NCBI GenBank assembly: GCA_964493125.1 | Contig: CAZBMS010000003.1 | Location: forward strand, 1-64,000 | Length of the DNA: 64,000 nt | Direction: 5' to 3' | Source of the DNA: QGNO01 sp964493125 | Lineage (GTDB): Bacteria > Chloroflexota > Dehalococcoidia > Lucifugimonadales > QGNO01 | Shown: piece by piece, positions 34,943 to 43,128 of the stretch | How the letters are laid out: the number at the start of each line of letters is the position of its first letter | How positions within the stretch are numbered: position 1 is the stretch's first letter | Translations under genes and position numbers: made by a program | Notes under the pieces: generated by a model | Database searches by the model: none | What the model was told of the DNA's origin: nothing | What the model saw: only the letters and a program-made list of their open reading frames with translations

Positions 34943-37246
34943 ATGGATATGCTGGAAAAGCAAGAGTCCGACAGCTATCGCCCAATGTGGAAACACACAT
35001 TGGCCTTACTGTTTACCAATCCTAAGAGCAGAATCCTGCTGTATGGATTGGTGGCTATTGGATCGTGGCAATTTGTGGGCGACCACGTAATGAACGAGCT
35101 CTACCCTGTAGTCAGGGCTGAAGTTCTAAGAACCGTCGGCCTAGGTTTTTATGGACTATCATTCTTCACAATCACATTTTTAATAACTCTGAGATTTACA
35201 CCTAGACACTTCCTGATTAGGTGCCGGGAATGGCTAGCAATGGCAATGATGCTCACAGCATCCCAAGCTGTTTTGGGGTCTGCGAGCGGTCCAGATGCGA
35301 TCACGTCTGCAACCACTTACGGCGGCACCATAGCGATGAAACTGTGGCCAGAGCCACTAATTGGCATTGCCTTGGTCCTGGGTGTCTGTTTCACTTCAAT
35401 AATTCTTGTTTTTCCAACGCGCTCATACAAGTTATTAAAGGCCACCATATCGGCTTCAGCACGGCAAGGCAGTAAAATTATATTCGCGTCATGGAGGCTG
35501 CTTTTGCAATCCATCATGCGCCTGTTAAAAGGCAAGCCCGCGACTCGCCAAACACCAAAAGTCAATCAGCAAAGCGAAGTCGATCTACGCTCGTACCCCG
35601 AGCATCCGATTATTTCTCCGAATAACTACACTTATGATCTTCAGAAACAGCTAGAATTGCCGATCGATTCTGTCAATCTTGAAAATCCAAGCCCAGAGCA
35701 AAGTTATAATCCTGCTCCTAAAACATCTAGTCCTCCTGGTAGATGGCGGCCTCCAGGAGCTGACTTTCTCGATTACGGCACTCCCGTATCTATTACCGAC
35801 GACGAAACTGACGAGGTTGCTAGGAGAATAGAAGAAACCCTAGCCGATCACGGAGTTGAAGTGATGGTAAACCAGGTGAAACCCGGCCCTACAGTTACAC
35901 TCTACGGTCTCACTCCTGGTTGGATACGCCGGTTTAAACAGGTCGTGGAAAAGGACGAGTACGGTGAGGTTGCAAGAAACGAAGCAGGGAAAGCCATCAT
36001 GAAACGAACAGAGGAGCAAACCCGTGTAAGGGTAGATTCTATTGTTGCTCGCGAAAAAGATCTCGCTTTGGCACTAGCCGCACCCAGCTTACGAATTCAA
36101 GCGCCTGTCCCAGGGGAATCCGTGGTAGGAATAGAAGTCCCAAATAGGGAAGCCGTGCTCGTAGCACTTCGCAATGTCCTCGAATCCGAAGATTTCATTT
36201 CGCTAAGGGGCTCCGGTGCTCTTGCCCTTGGGCTTGGCCAAGGTTCTGGTGGGGATCCAGTAGTTGCTGATCTGAGGAGCTTGCCCCATCTCCTTATAGC
36301 TGGCGCGACCGGGAGCGGAAAAAGCGTTTGTATGAATACCCTCATAGTCTCCCTAGCATCCCAAGTATCCCCTGAAAAATTACGTATGCTTCTTATAGAT
36401 CCAAAGCGGGTAGAACTTACGCCCTACAACGGGCTGCCCCATCTGATTACACCTGTAATCGTCGATACTGAACCCGCAGTTCGTGCACTAAAAGGAATCA
36501 TGAGCGAAATGTTTCGTCGCTACCGTCGATTAGAAGAGCTCGGGGTAAGAAACATCGAAGGATACCACCGGCACCGAAATGCGCTACAGCCAATGCCTCA
36601 CTTAGTTGTCGCAGTGGACGAACTAGCAGACCTTATGATGGCTGCCTCCTATGAAGTTGAACAAACTCTAACCAGGCTCGCACAGCTCGGACGAGCGACT
36701 GGAATACATCTTCTTGTGGCGACCCAAAGACCATCAGTAGATGTGGTTACCGGACTGATCAAAGCCAACTTTCCTTCGAGGATCGGCTTTGCAGTGGTTT
36801 CACAGGTAGATTCTCGAACTATTCTAGACGCAGCAGGCGCGGAGCGCCTACTGGGTAGGGGCGACATGTTATTCCTTTCTGGAGAAACCCCTAAGCCCCT
36901 AAGAGTTCAGGGAGCGTATGTTTCCGATGGTGAGATCGAAAATCTCATCGATTTCTGGAAGAGCCAAAACGGGCCATCATTACCCGAATTCAATCTGGAA
37001 CCAGAGGCAAGCTCTGACATTAATTCAGATTCTGGTAGCTCTGGCCAAAGCTCTGGGGACGACATGATGGGAAAAGCTCTGGAACTGGCGACTCGTTATT
37101 CACACTTATCTACTTCGTTATTACAGAGACGTCTTAGAATAGGCTATCCTAGAGCAGCCAGATTAATGGATCAATTAGAGGACGAAGGTATAGTTGCCAG
37201 TGGAGATTCTGGGAAATCGCGTGAAGTGATTCGAAAACCTGATTAA
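34943..37246 (+). CDS. ftsK: DNA translocase FtsK/SpoIIIE
   Basis: Septum-anchored motor that pumps chromosome DNA at division. The 767 residues have about four membrane segments within 1-160, a short Pro/Ser-rich linker (about 190-275) instead of the very long E. coli one, the alpha-beta motor with GLGQGSGG, Walker A GATGSGKSVCMNTL and Walker B VVAVDELADLMM, and the gamma winged-helix domain (TSLLQRRLRIGYPRAARLMDQLE). AGGAGG lies about 13 bases before ATG 34943. It ends the udg-rnj-ftsK run. Confidence 0.96.
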   Translation: MDMLEKQESDSYRPMWKHTLALLFTNPKSRILLYGLVAIGSWQFVGDHVMNELYPVVRAEVLRTVGLGFYGLSFFTITFLITLRFTPRHFLIRCREWLAMAMMLTASQAVLGSASGPDAITSATTYGGTIAMKLWPEPLIGIALVLGVCFTSIILVFPTRSYKLLKATISASARQGSKIIFASWRLLLQSIMRLLKGKPATRQTPKVNQQSEVDLRSYPEHPIISPNNYTYDLQKQLELPIDSVNLENPSPEQSYNPAPKTSSPPGRWRPPGADFLDYGTPVSITDDETDEVARRIEETLADHGVEVMVNQVKPGPTVTLYGLTPGWIRRFKQVVEKDEYGEVARNEAGKAIMKRTEEQTRVRVDSIVAREKDLALALAAPSLRIQAPVPGESVVGIEVPNREAVLVALRNVLESEDFISLRGSGALALGLGQGSGGDPVVADLRSLPHLLIAGATGSGKSVCMNTLIVSLASQVSPEKLRMLLIDPKRVELTPYNGLPHLITPVIVDTEPAVRALKGIMSEMFRRYRRLEELGVRNIEGYHRHRNALQPMPHLVVAVDELADLMMAASYEVEQTLTRLAQLGRATGIHLLVATQRPSVDVVTGLIKANFPSRIGFAVVSQVDSRTILDAAGAERLLGRGDMLFLSGETPKPLRVQGAYVSDGEIENLIDFWKSQNGPSLPEFNLEPEASSDINSDSGSSGQSSGDDMMGKALELATRYSHLSTSLLQRRLRIGYPRAARLMDQLEDEGIVASGDSGKSREVIRKPD

Positions 37247-37310
37247 TCTGACTGGATAACTAAATCATAATGCCTCGTATCTCAGCAGATTGCCGTAAGA
37301 TGAGAGTCCT

Positions 37311-38132
37311 CTATGGCATTACTGGCAACTTAGCAACTACAAGATCCGTCAGCCGCTCATATTCCTGTTTAACTTTATTGCTATCTAGCATAGTCGGCTT
37401 ATCGCTATTCATATAGTCTGGGAGAAGTTCGTGTTTTCCCAAGAAGTCTAGTTCCATCTCTTTCGCCAGCTCTTCCCCGACACCCTCGCCAAATACACCG
37501 CCAGCAAAGTTTTCCAAGACTCCCAAAACGTTAACGTTCATCTTCTTGATCATATTTATGGATCTTTTCGCGTCCAATTTTGCAAGTGATTGAGGAGTAG
37601 CAATCACAACAAACCCATCTAGCTGTAGAACCTGCATGATAGTCAGTGGAGCATCAGAAGTGCCTGGGGGAAGATCCACCACTAAATAATCTATGTCACC
37701 CCAATCTGTGTTTTGCAAGAACTGGTTTAAGGCATTGTGGATCATGGGTCCACGCCAAATAATTGCTTCTTCTTCGTTTTCTTGGAAGAACGACATAGAC
37801 ATCACTTTCACGCCATAGGCGTCGGCGGGTATGAATTGTCCATCCTCCATCGTTGCGGGCTCGTTCGCCCCAATAGCCTTTGCGGCATTAGGACAATCTA
37901 TATCAGCATCCAACAGACCAACACTGTACCCTTTACTACTAAGTGCAGTCGCCATGTTCACGGCAACCGTTGTCTTGCCAACGCCACCTTTTCCACTGTA
38001 TACACCTATCTTGACTTTAACACGGCTAAGCCTGTCACCTATCTGACGACGCTGTTGCCAGGCACGCTTTATAGAGTCCAAGCGAGCCTGTTCTTGAGGG
38101 CTCATTTTGCGCCCTTCTGGCTTATCAGTCAT
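37311..38132 (-). CDS. Mrp/NBP35-family P-loop ATPase lacking the CxxC motif
   Basis: MinD/ParA-class ATPase of the Mrp/ApbC family, which carries iron-sulfur clusters. Seen: YSGKGGVGKTTVAVN (deviant Walker A), DADIDCPN (A') and LVVDLPPGTSDAPL (Walker B region). The C-terminal CPHC-type CxxC that binds the bridging cluster is replaced by ENFAGGVFGEGVGEE; only one cysteine remains in 273 residues. ATG 38132, 5 bp after the upstream stop, is preferred over a start inside that gene. The DUF59 domain often fused to Mrp is encoded separately just upstream. Confidence 0.85.
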   Translation of the reverse strand: MTDKPEGRKMSPQEQARLDSIKRAWQQRRQIGDRLSRVKVKIGVYSGKGGVGKTTVAVNMATALSSKGYSVGLLDADIDCPNAAKAIGANEPATMEDGQFIPADAYGVKVMSMSFFQENEEEAIIWRGPMIHNALNQFLQNTDWGDIDYLVVDLPPGTSDAPLTIMQVLQLDGFVVIATPQSLAKLDAKRSINMIKKMNVNVLGVLENFAGGVFGEGVGEELAKEMELDFLGKHELLPDYMNSDKPTMLDSNKVKQEYERLTDLVVAKLPVMP

Positions 38133-38137
38133 ATCTA

Positions 38138-38443
38138 CTAGATACCTAAGAGTGCCTTGCCATCTTCCGTAAGCATATCGGGAGACCACGGTGGATCGAA
38201 CACAACTTCAACCGTTACATCCTCAAGATCTTCTATCTCAGAAATGGCCCACTCTGCTTGTTGGGCTATATAAGGGCCCATTCCACACCCAGGAGCAGTC
38301 AAGGTCATCTTGACGTGAACCTCGTTATTCTCTTTGACGTCTACTCCGTAAATCAGCCCTAGATCCACCACATTAACTGGTATCTCGGGATCATATACTT
38401 CTTTAAGCTTTTCCAGCACTGCTTCCTTAGTCACTATCGTCAT
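38138..38443 (-). CDS. MIP18/SufT-type (DUF59) iron-sulfur assembly protein
   Basis: Small protein of the MIP18 family associated with iron-sulfur cluster delivery. The 101 residues contain DPEIPVNVVDLGLIYGV and MTLTAPGCGMGPYIAQQ, where the cysteine is the conserved functional residue, plus FDPPWSPDMLTEDGKALLG at the C terminus. ATG 38443 is supported by GGAGAG just upstream; the frame's TTG at 38455 is not. It lies 5 bp before the Mrp-type ATPase, so the two probably work together on cluster transfer. Confidence 0.88.
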   Translation of the reverse strand: MTIVTKEAVLEKLKEVYDPEIPVNVVDLGLIYGVDVKENNEVHVKMTLTAPGCGMGPYIAQQAEWAISEIEDLEDVTVEVVFDPPWSPDMLTEDGKALLGI

Positions 38444-38525
38444 GTTTCTCTCCAAATTCTTTTGAAAGGCTATATTCTCACTTGAAGATTCTATCTAAAG
38501 CTAAATCTCTTGGTCAAACCCAGCT

Positions 38526-38789
38526 TCACTTCCGCTGGATTTCAAGTCTAGGATCCCTTGATTCTCCTAATTCCGCAATCTCTAAACTAGATTGCTTGAT
38601 TACAGTCCTGCCTGCCATACCACCCAAAGGCCAGTCAAAAACGACCTGCCAAAAAGCCTCTTTTGACCGATTTCTACTCCCTTTGGCATGCGCCGCTGGG
38701 CCGGATATGAGCCCAGTTCTTCCAAAAAAAAGAGACTTCGATTCTATTACCTTAACTCTATTACCTATCTTCACTTCTTTTACCTTCAT
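38526..38789 (-). CDS. Small conserved-looking protein, KOW/SH3-like, function unknown
   Basis: I do not recognise this 87-residue gene with certainty. It begins KVKEVKIGNRVKVIES and continues FFGRTGLI and WQVVFDWPLGG, a pattern of short beta strands reminiscent of KOW or SH3-like barrels. ATG 38789 has GGAG seven bases upstream and a good promoter lies 60 bp further (38849-38878). It is followed, 82 bp later, by the MIP18-type and Mrp genes, so it may belong to their transcript. A plus-strand frame over the same DNA has no such signals. Confidence 0.6.
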   Translation of the reverse strand: MKVKEVKIGNRVKVIESKSLFFGRTGLISGPAAHAKGSRNRSKEAFWQVVFDWPLGGMAGRTVIKQSSLEIAELGESRDPRLEIQRK

Positions 38790-38848
38790 ATGAATACTCC
38801 AACCATACTCCTGCATTGGACGCCGTTATTATCGAACGATATTAGCAG

Positions 38849-38878
38849 ATTGTAGTCCTACTAGCGTATCCCTGGCAA
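38849..38878 (-). promoter_or_regulatory. Promoter of the small protein-MIP18-Mrp unit
   Basis: Minus-strand TTGCCA (38873-38878), an 18-bp spacer and TACAAT (38849-38854). The leader to ATG 38789 would be about 53 nt. Confidence 0.6.
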
Positions 38879-38882
38879 CTAG

Positions 38883-38912
38883 TTACGCCCATACGCTATC
38901 CACCTGTATAAG
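38883..38912 (+). promoter_or_regulatory. Possible sucA promoter
   Basis: A good -10, TATAAG (38907-38912), has only a poor -35 (TTACGC, 38883-38888) at 18 bp. It would give a leader of about 150 nt to ATG 39072. It lies back-to-back with the minus-strand promoter. Confidence 0.25.
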
Positions 38913-39071
38913 TAGGAATCGTATGGTTTTGAATTTGCTTTCGTGTTAAACTTACGGAGCCTTAAACAATGCATGGAAAGCTCTACAATTGTACGTTCGG
39001 TGATGGCTTCTAAAGAACGGCTTTTAATTGAACTAGCATTGACAGGGGGGGGTAAACGAAGAGGATCTATT

Positions 39072-41864
39072 ATGACCAGCATTGAACCCTTCAACGGTCC
39101 AAACTCTGCTTACCTGGTAGAACTACACGAGGCTTACAAGAAAGATCCTCTGTCAGTAGATCCTACGGTCAAAGTTTTTTTTGATACTTGGCTGCCTTAC
39201 ATCTCAGAAACGGGCTTTGTGAGTCAACAAGTTGCTCACACCACAGAAGCCGATTATCAAAAGCTTTTAGAGCTTTCTGCCTTGGTTGAAAATATCCGAG
39301 CTAATGGCCATCTCCAATCAAAGCTTGACCCACTCGGCCTCCAGCCATCTAGGGTTGTCCATTCCAATTCCCCTATGCTCTCACCCGAGGAAGATGGACT
39401 AGGAAAGCTACCTGCTAGCTTGATTAAGAGCCCTCTTTCAAGTGAAGGATCTACGGTGAAGGATCTACTTTCTGAGCTTGATAATGTCTATTCAGGAAAT
39501 GTAGGCTATGAATTTGGACACCTGAGAAATGCGGATGAGCGAAGTTGGCTACAAAACAGCGTCGAGTCAGGAGTCTTTCGCCCAGAGGTAGACAAAGAAA
39601 CTAAGGTGGGACTCCTTAAACGACTTAGCGAAGCGGAAGCGTTCGAGCACTTCCTTCATAGGAATTTCCCAGGGCAGAAATGGTTCTCCGTAGAAGGGAA
39701 TGACGTTCTTGTGCCTGCTCTTGACGAGCTACTCGCACAAGCGGCTCAGACAGATTTAAAATCACTGATGATGGGGATGGCGCACAGGGGTCGCCTTAAC
39801 GTTCTTACGCATCTCTTTGGGAAACCGTATGATGCTCTCCTAGCAGAATTTATGTACGGTTACAAACTTGACGAAGGTGGAACAACCGAATCCAATCACG
39901 GCTCTTCGGGAGACGTAAAATACCACCAAGGGGCTGATGTCCATTACTCGGGTATAGATGGCGATATTTCTGTCTCATTGTTGCCCAATCCAAGCCATTT
40001 GGAGCTGGTAAACCCAGTTGTAGTAGGCGCAGTAAGAGCTGCCCAAGACTTCGACGGTAAAGAAGGGGGGTCTCCCACTCCTGCTTTCGATAAGGCAATG
40101 GGCATATTAATACATGGAGATGCAGCCTTCGCGGCAGAGGGAGTGGTCCCAGAAACTCTCAACCTCGGCCAGCTAGCTGGATATTCAGTAGGAGGAGTCA
40201 TCCACATCGTTGCAAACAACCAAATCGGCTTTACTGCCGAGGCCCACGAATCGTACTCCACTGTTTACTCTACCGATGTTGCTAGGGGCTTCGACATTCC
40301 AATCGTCCATGTAAATGCAGATGACGTAGAGGGCTGCATCGGCGTCATGCGACTAGCATTTGCCTACAGACAACAGTTTCACAAAGATTTCCTCGTAGAT
40401 ATTGTTGGCTATCGTAGATATGGCCACAACGAAGGAGACGAGCCCAGCTTTACACAACCAATAGCCTACAAAAAAATTAATGAGCATCCGACGGTAAGAA
40501 GTATTTGGGCTGATGCCTTGATCAAAGAGGGCCTACTCACACCTCAAGAAGCTCAGACCATGGTCACAGAAACAAACGACCGCCTTCAAGATGCATTAAA
40601 CACTGTTCAGAGCATGGAGAGAGAGGCTCCTACGGTTCAACCCAAGCCTATTCTTGAAGAAGAACGGCCAGTTCTGCCAACGAAAGTTGATGGAGAAAAA
40701 TTGAAAAGCTTGAACAATGAGCTCCATATTATACCGGAGGGCTTCACGCTTAATCCGAAGCTTGAAAGACCTTTGTTAAGACGGCGCGAGGCCATAGAAG
40801 GCGGGCGGATCGATTGGGCACACGCAGAAGCCCTTTCTTTCGCTTCGCTACTTTCAGACGGTGTGCCAATTAGAATCACCGGACAAGACACAGAGCGAGG
40901 CACTTTCACACAAAGGCACGCCGTTTTTCACGATGTTAACAAAGGATCGAAGTTTACGCCTCTCGCGTCTTTGCCTAGTTCTCAGGCACCATTTGCTATA
41001 TATAATAGCCCGCTGTCAGAGGTCGGAGTATTGGGATTTGAATATGGATACAGCGTCCAAGCCAAGCACGCACTTGTTTTATGGGAAGCTCAATTTGGAG
41101 ACTTTGTTAATAACGCACAGTCTATCGTGGATGAGTTCCTAGCCAGCGCCAATACAAAGTGGGGGCAGCGCTCTGGATTGGTATTACTTCTTCCACACGC
41201 CTATGAAGGCCAAGGGCCTAATCACTCTAGTGGTTTTTTGGAGCGTTTCTTGCAATTGGCAACAGAAAGCAGTTTCCGAATAGCGTATTGTTCTAGTGCT
41301 GCTCAATACTTTCACCTTCTCAGGGAACAAGCAGCAATGATACGAACTGACCCTAAGCCACTTGTGATCATGACTGCTAAGAGCCTGCTTCGTCACCCCG
41401 ATGCGTCTTCTACCCTGGGAGAGCTATCAGATGGTGCTTTTAACCCAGTGATCGCTGACGTAAATGACCATGATGACGTCAAGCGTGTGATTCTCTGCGC
41501 TGGTAAAGTATATGTTGATCTCATAGGAAGCAAAATGTATGCGAAGGCAAAGAACACTGCAATTATACGCATTGAAGAACTTTATCCGTTTCCCACAAAG
41601 AAGCTAGACAATGTTTTCTCATCCTGCAGTGCGCTAGAAGAGGTGATTTGGTTACAGGAAGAACCGCAGAACCGGGGTGCTTGGTCGTTCGTTGCTCCTA
41701 GAGTACGAGAGATACTCTCTGCGAGCATTCCTCTTCTCTACGTTGGCAGGCCAGCTCGATCGAGCCCAGCAGAAGGATCTGCCACCCTGCATAAAATAGA
41801 GCAGGAAAGGATAATTAGTGAGGGCTTTGCCCCTATTAATAAGATGACGGCTGTCGCATCTTGA
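39072..41864 (+). CDS. sucA: 2-oxoglutarate dehydrogenase E1 component
   Basis: Thiamine-dependent E1 that decarboxylates 2-oxoglutarate in the TCA cycle. The 930-residue protein begins with the short E1o helix region (NSAYLVELHEAYKKDP), and the core has GMAHRGRLNVL, HLGDAAF-type IHGDAAFAAEG, VANNQIGFT, YRRYGHNEGDEPSFTQP and the C-terminal LLPHAYEGQGPNHSSGFLER. ATG 39072 with GAGG seven bases before is chosen; the frame runs 43 codons further 5' without family similarity. sucB follows after 8 bp. The E3 (lpd) gene is not in the window. Confidence 0.96.
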   Translation: MTSIEPFNGPNSAYLVELHEAYKKDPLSVDPTVKVFFDTWLPYISETGFVSQQVAHTTEADYQKLLELSALVENIRANGHLQSKLDPLGLQPSRVVHSNSPMLSPEEDGLGKLPASLIKSPLSSEGSTVKDLLSELDNVYSGNVGYEFGHLRNADERSWLQNSVESGVFRPEVDKETKVGLLKRLSEAEAFEHFLHRNFPGQKWFSVEGNDVLVPALDELLAQAAQTDLKSLMMGMAHRGRLNVLTHLFGKPYDALLAEFMYGYKLDEGGTTESNHGSSGDVKYHQGADVHYSGIDGDISVSLLPNPSHLELVNPVVVGAVRAAQDFDGKEGGSPTPAFDKAMGILIHGDAAFAAEGVVPETLNLGQLAGYSVGGVIHIVANNQIGFTAEAHESYSTVYSTDVARGFDIPIVHVNADDVEGCIGVMRLAFAYRQQFHKDFLVDIVGYRRYGHNEGDEPSFTQPIAYKKINEHPTVRSIWADALIKEGLLTPQEAQTMVTETNDRLQDALNTVQSMEREAPTVQPKPILEEERPVLPTKVDGEKLKSLNNELHIIPEGFTLNPKLERPLLRRREAIEGGRIDWAHAEALSFASLLSDGVPIRITGQDTERGTFTQRHAVFHDVNKGSKFTPLASLPSSQAPFAIYNSPLSEVGVLGFEYGYSVQAKHALVLWEAQFGDFVNNAQSIVDEFLASANTKWGQRSGLVLLLPHAYEGQGPNHSSGFLERFLQLATESSFRIAYCSSAAQYFHLLREQAAMIRTDPKPLVIMTAKSLLRHPDASSTLGELSDGAFNPVIADVNDHDDVKRVILCAGKVYVDLIGSKMYAKAKNTAIIRIEELYPFPTKKLDNVFSSCSALEEVIWLQEEPQNRGAWSFVAPRVREILSASIPLLYVGRPARSSPAEGSATLHKIEQERIISEGFAPINKMTAVAS

Positions 41865-41872
41865 GGTGATTA

Positions 41873-43105
41873 ATGACGCTTGAAGTTAAAGTTCCAGAAA
41901 TGGGTGAGTCGATTATAGAGGCCACAGTTGGGAAATGGTTGAAACAGGTAGGCGAGACCGTCTCGGCTGACGAGCCAATAGTGGAGCTCGAAACCGACAA
42001 AGTCAATGTCGAGGTTTCCGCTTCTCAACCAGGCGTGTTGGAAAAAATATTGAAGGCTGAAGGCGAAACAGTGACTGTCAGCGATGTCCTTGGCACAATC
42101 ACGGATAGTGGCGTTATCGACCAACAGCCTAACATATCAAAGGAAGAGTCGACCCCAGAAGAAACTCCAGCCGCTGATCCAACAGCTACTGACGGCGACG
42201 CTGAGCGCATTACACCAGTAGCTCGTAGAATTGCTGCCGAACACGGGTTAGATGTTGCGAAAATTGCCGCCACCGGCGCTGGGGCGAAGATAACCAAGGA
42301 AGATGTAATACGCCATATACAGGAGCCTGCATCTGAGTCCCGATCAAATACCAAAGAGGAAACCCCTTCAATATCAACCACCGAGACTGCTACCAGTCAA
42401 CCTACGGAAAGGGAACATCGCGTCAGGTTAACTCGGTATCAACAAACCATGGCAGCAAGGATGACCGAAGCCGTTCAAACCGCTGCAATGACAACAACTT
42501 TCAACGAAGTAGACATGTCTGGAATAATCGAAATTAGACAAAGAATGCGTGATACGTTCAAGGACAGACACGGTGTTGCTTTAGGCTTCATGTCTTTCTT
42601 CACTAAAGCTGTTGTGGAAGCACTAAAATCTTTCCCTGTTCTTAACTCTGAAATCCAGGGAGGGGAACTTGTTTTCAAGCACTACTACGACATTGGAATT
42701 GCTATAAGCACCGACGATAGCCTAGTGGTTCCAGTAGTGCGTGATGCAGATCAGAAGAGCTTCGCTGAAATCGAGTCTTCAATCTTAGATCTTGCAGCTC
42801 GCTCTAGGGAACGCAAGCTTACTATTCAAGAGCTTCAGGGTGGAACTTTCACCATTACCAACGGAGGAGTTTTCGGATCCCTGATGTCTACACCGCTGCT
42901 AAATCCTCCACAAGTGGGAATCCTAGGAATGCACGGGTTTAAGCCGCGGCCAGTTGCGATAGACGGCCAAGTTATTATAAGGCCTATGATGTATCTAGCC
43001 CTAACTTATGATCACCGTATAGTAGATGGAAAATCAGCCGTTTCCTTCCTGGTAAGAATTAAGGAGTTAGTGGAAGAACCTTCAAGGCTTCTGATCGGCG
43101 CTTAG
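41873..43105 (+). CDS. sucB: Dihydrolipoyllysine succinyltransferase (E2 of 2-oxoglutarate dehydrogenase)
   Basis: Core E2 of the 2-oxoglutarate dehydrogenase complex. Domains in 410 residues: one lipoyl domain (about 1-76) with the lipoylated lysine in ETDKVNVEV, a Pro/Thr/Glu-rich linker, a peripheral-subunit-binding domain (ARRIAAEHGLDVAKI) at about 112-150, a second linker, and the acyltransferase domain ending with LTYDHRIVDGKSAV, where His and Asp are catalytic. GAGGTGA precedes ATG 41873. The single lipoyl domain and its place after sucA identify SucB rather than a pyruvate E2. Confidence 0.95.
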   Translation: MTLEVKVPEMGESIIEATVGKWLKQVGETVSADEPIVELETDKVNVEVSASQPGVLEKILKAEGETVTVSDVLGTITDSGVIDQQPNISKEESTPEETPAADPTATDGDAERITPVARRIAAEHGLDVAKIAATGAGAKITKEDVIRHIQEPASESRSNTKEETPSISTTETATSQPTEREHRVRLTRYQQTMAARMTEAVQTAAMTTTFNEVDMSGIIEIRQRMRDTFKDRHGVALGFMSFFTKAVVEALKSFPVLNSEIQGGELVFKHYYDIGIAISTDDSLVVPVVRDADQKSFAEIESSILDLAARSRERKLTIQELQGGTFTITNGGVFGSLMSTPLLNPPQVGILGMHGFKPRPVAIDGQVIIRPMMYLALTYDHRIVDGKSAVSFLVRIKELVEEPSRLLIGA

Positions 43106-43128
43106 GGTGGACTCGGCAATCCTCTAGA

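Noticed and set aside
38482..38793. 103-codon plus-strand frame over the small unknown gene
   Set aside because: No promoter or SD; the minus-strand frame has both and a more protein-like sequence.
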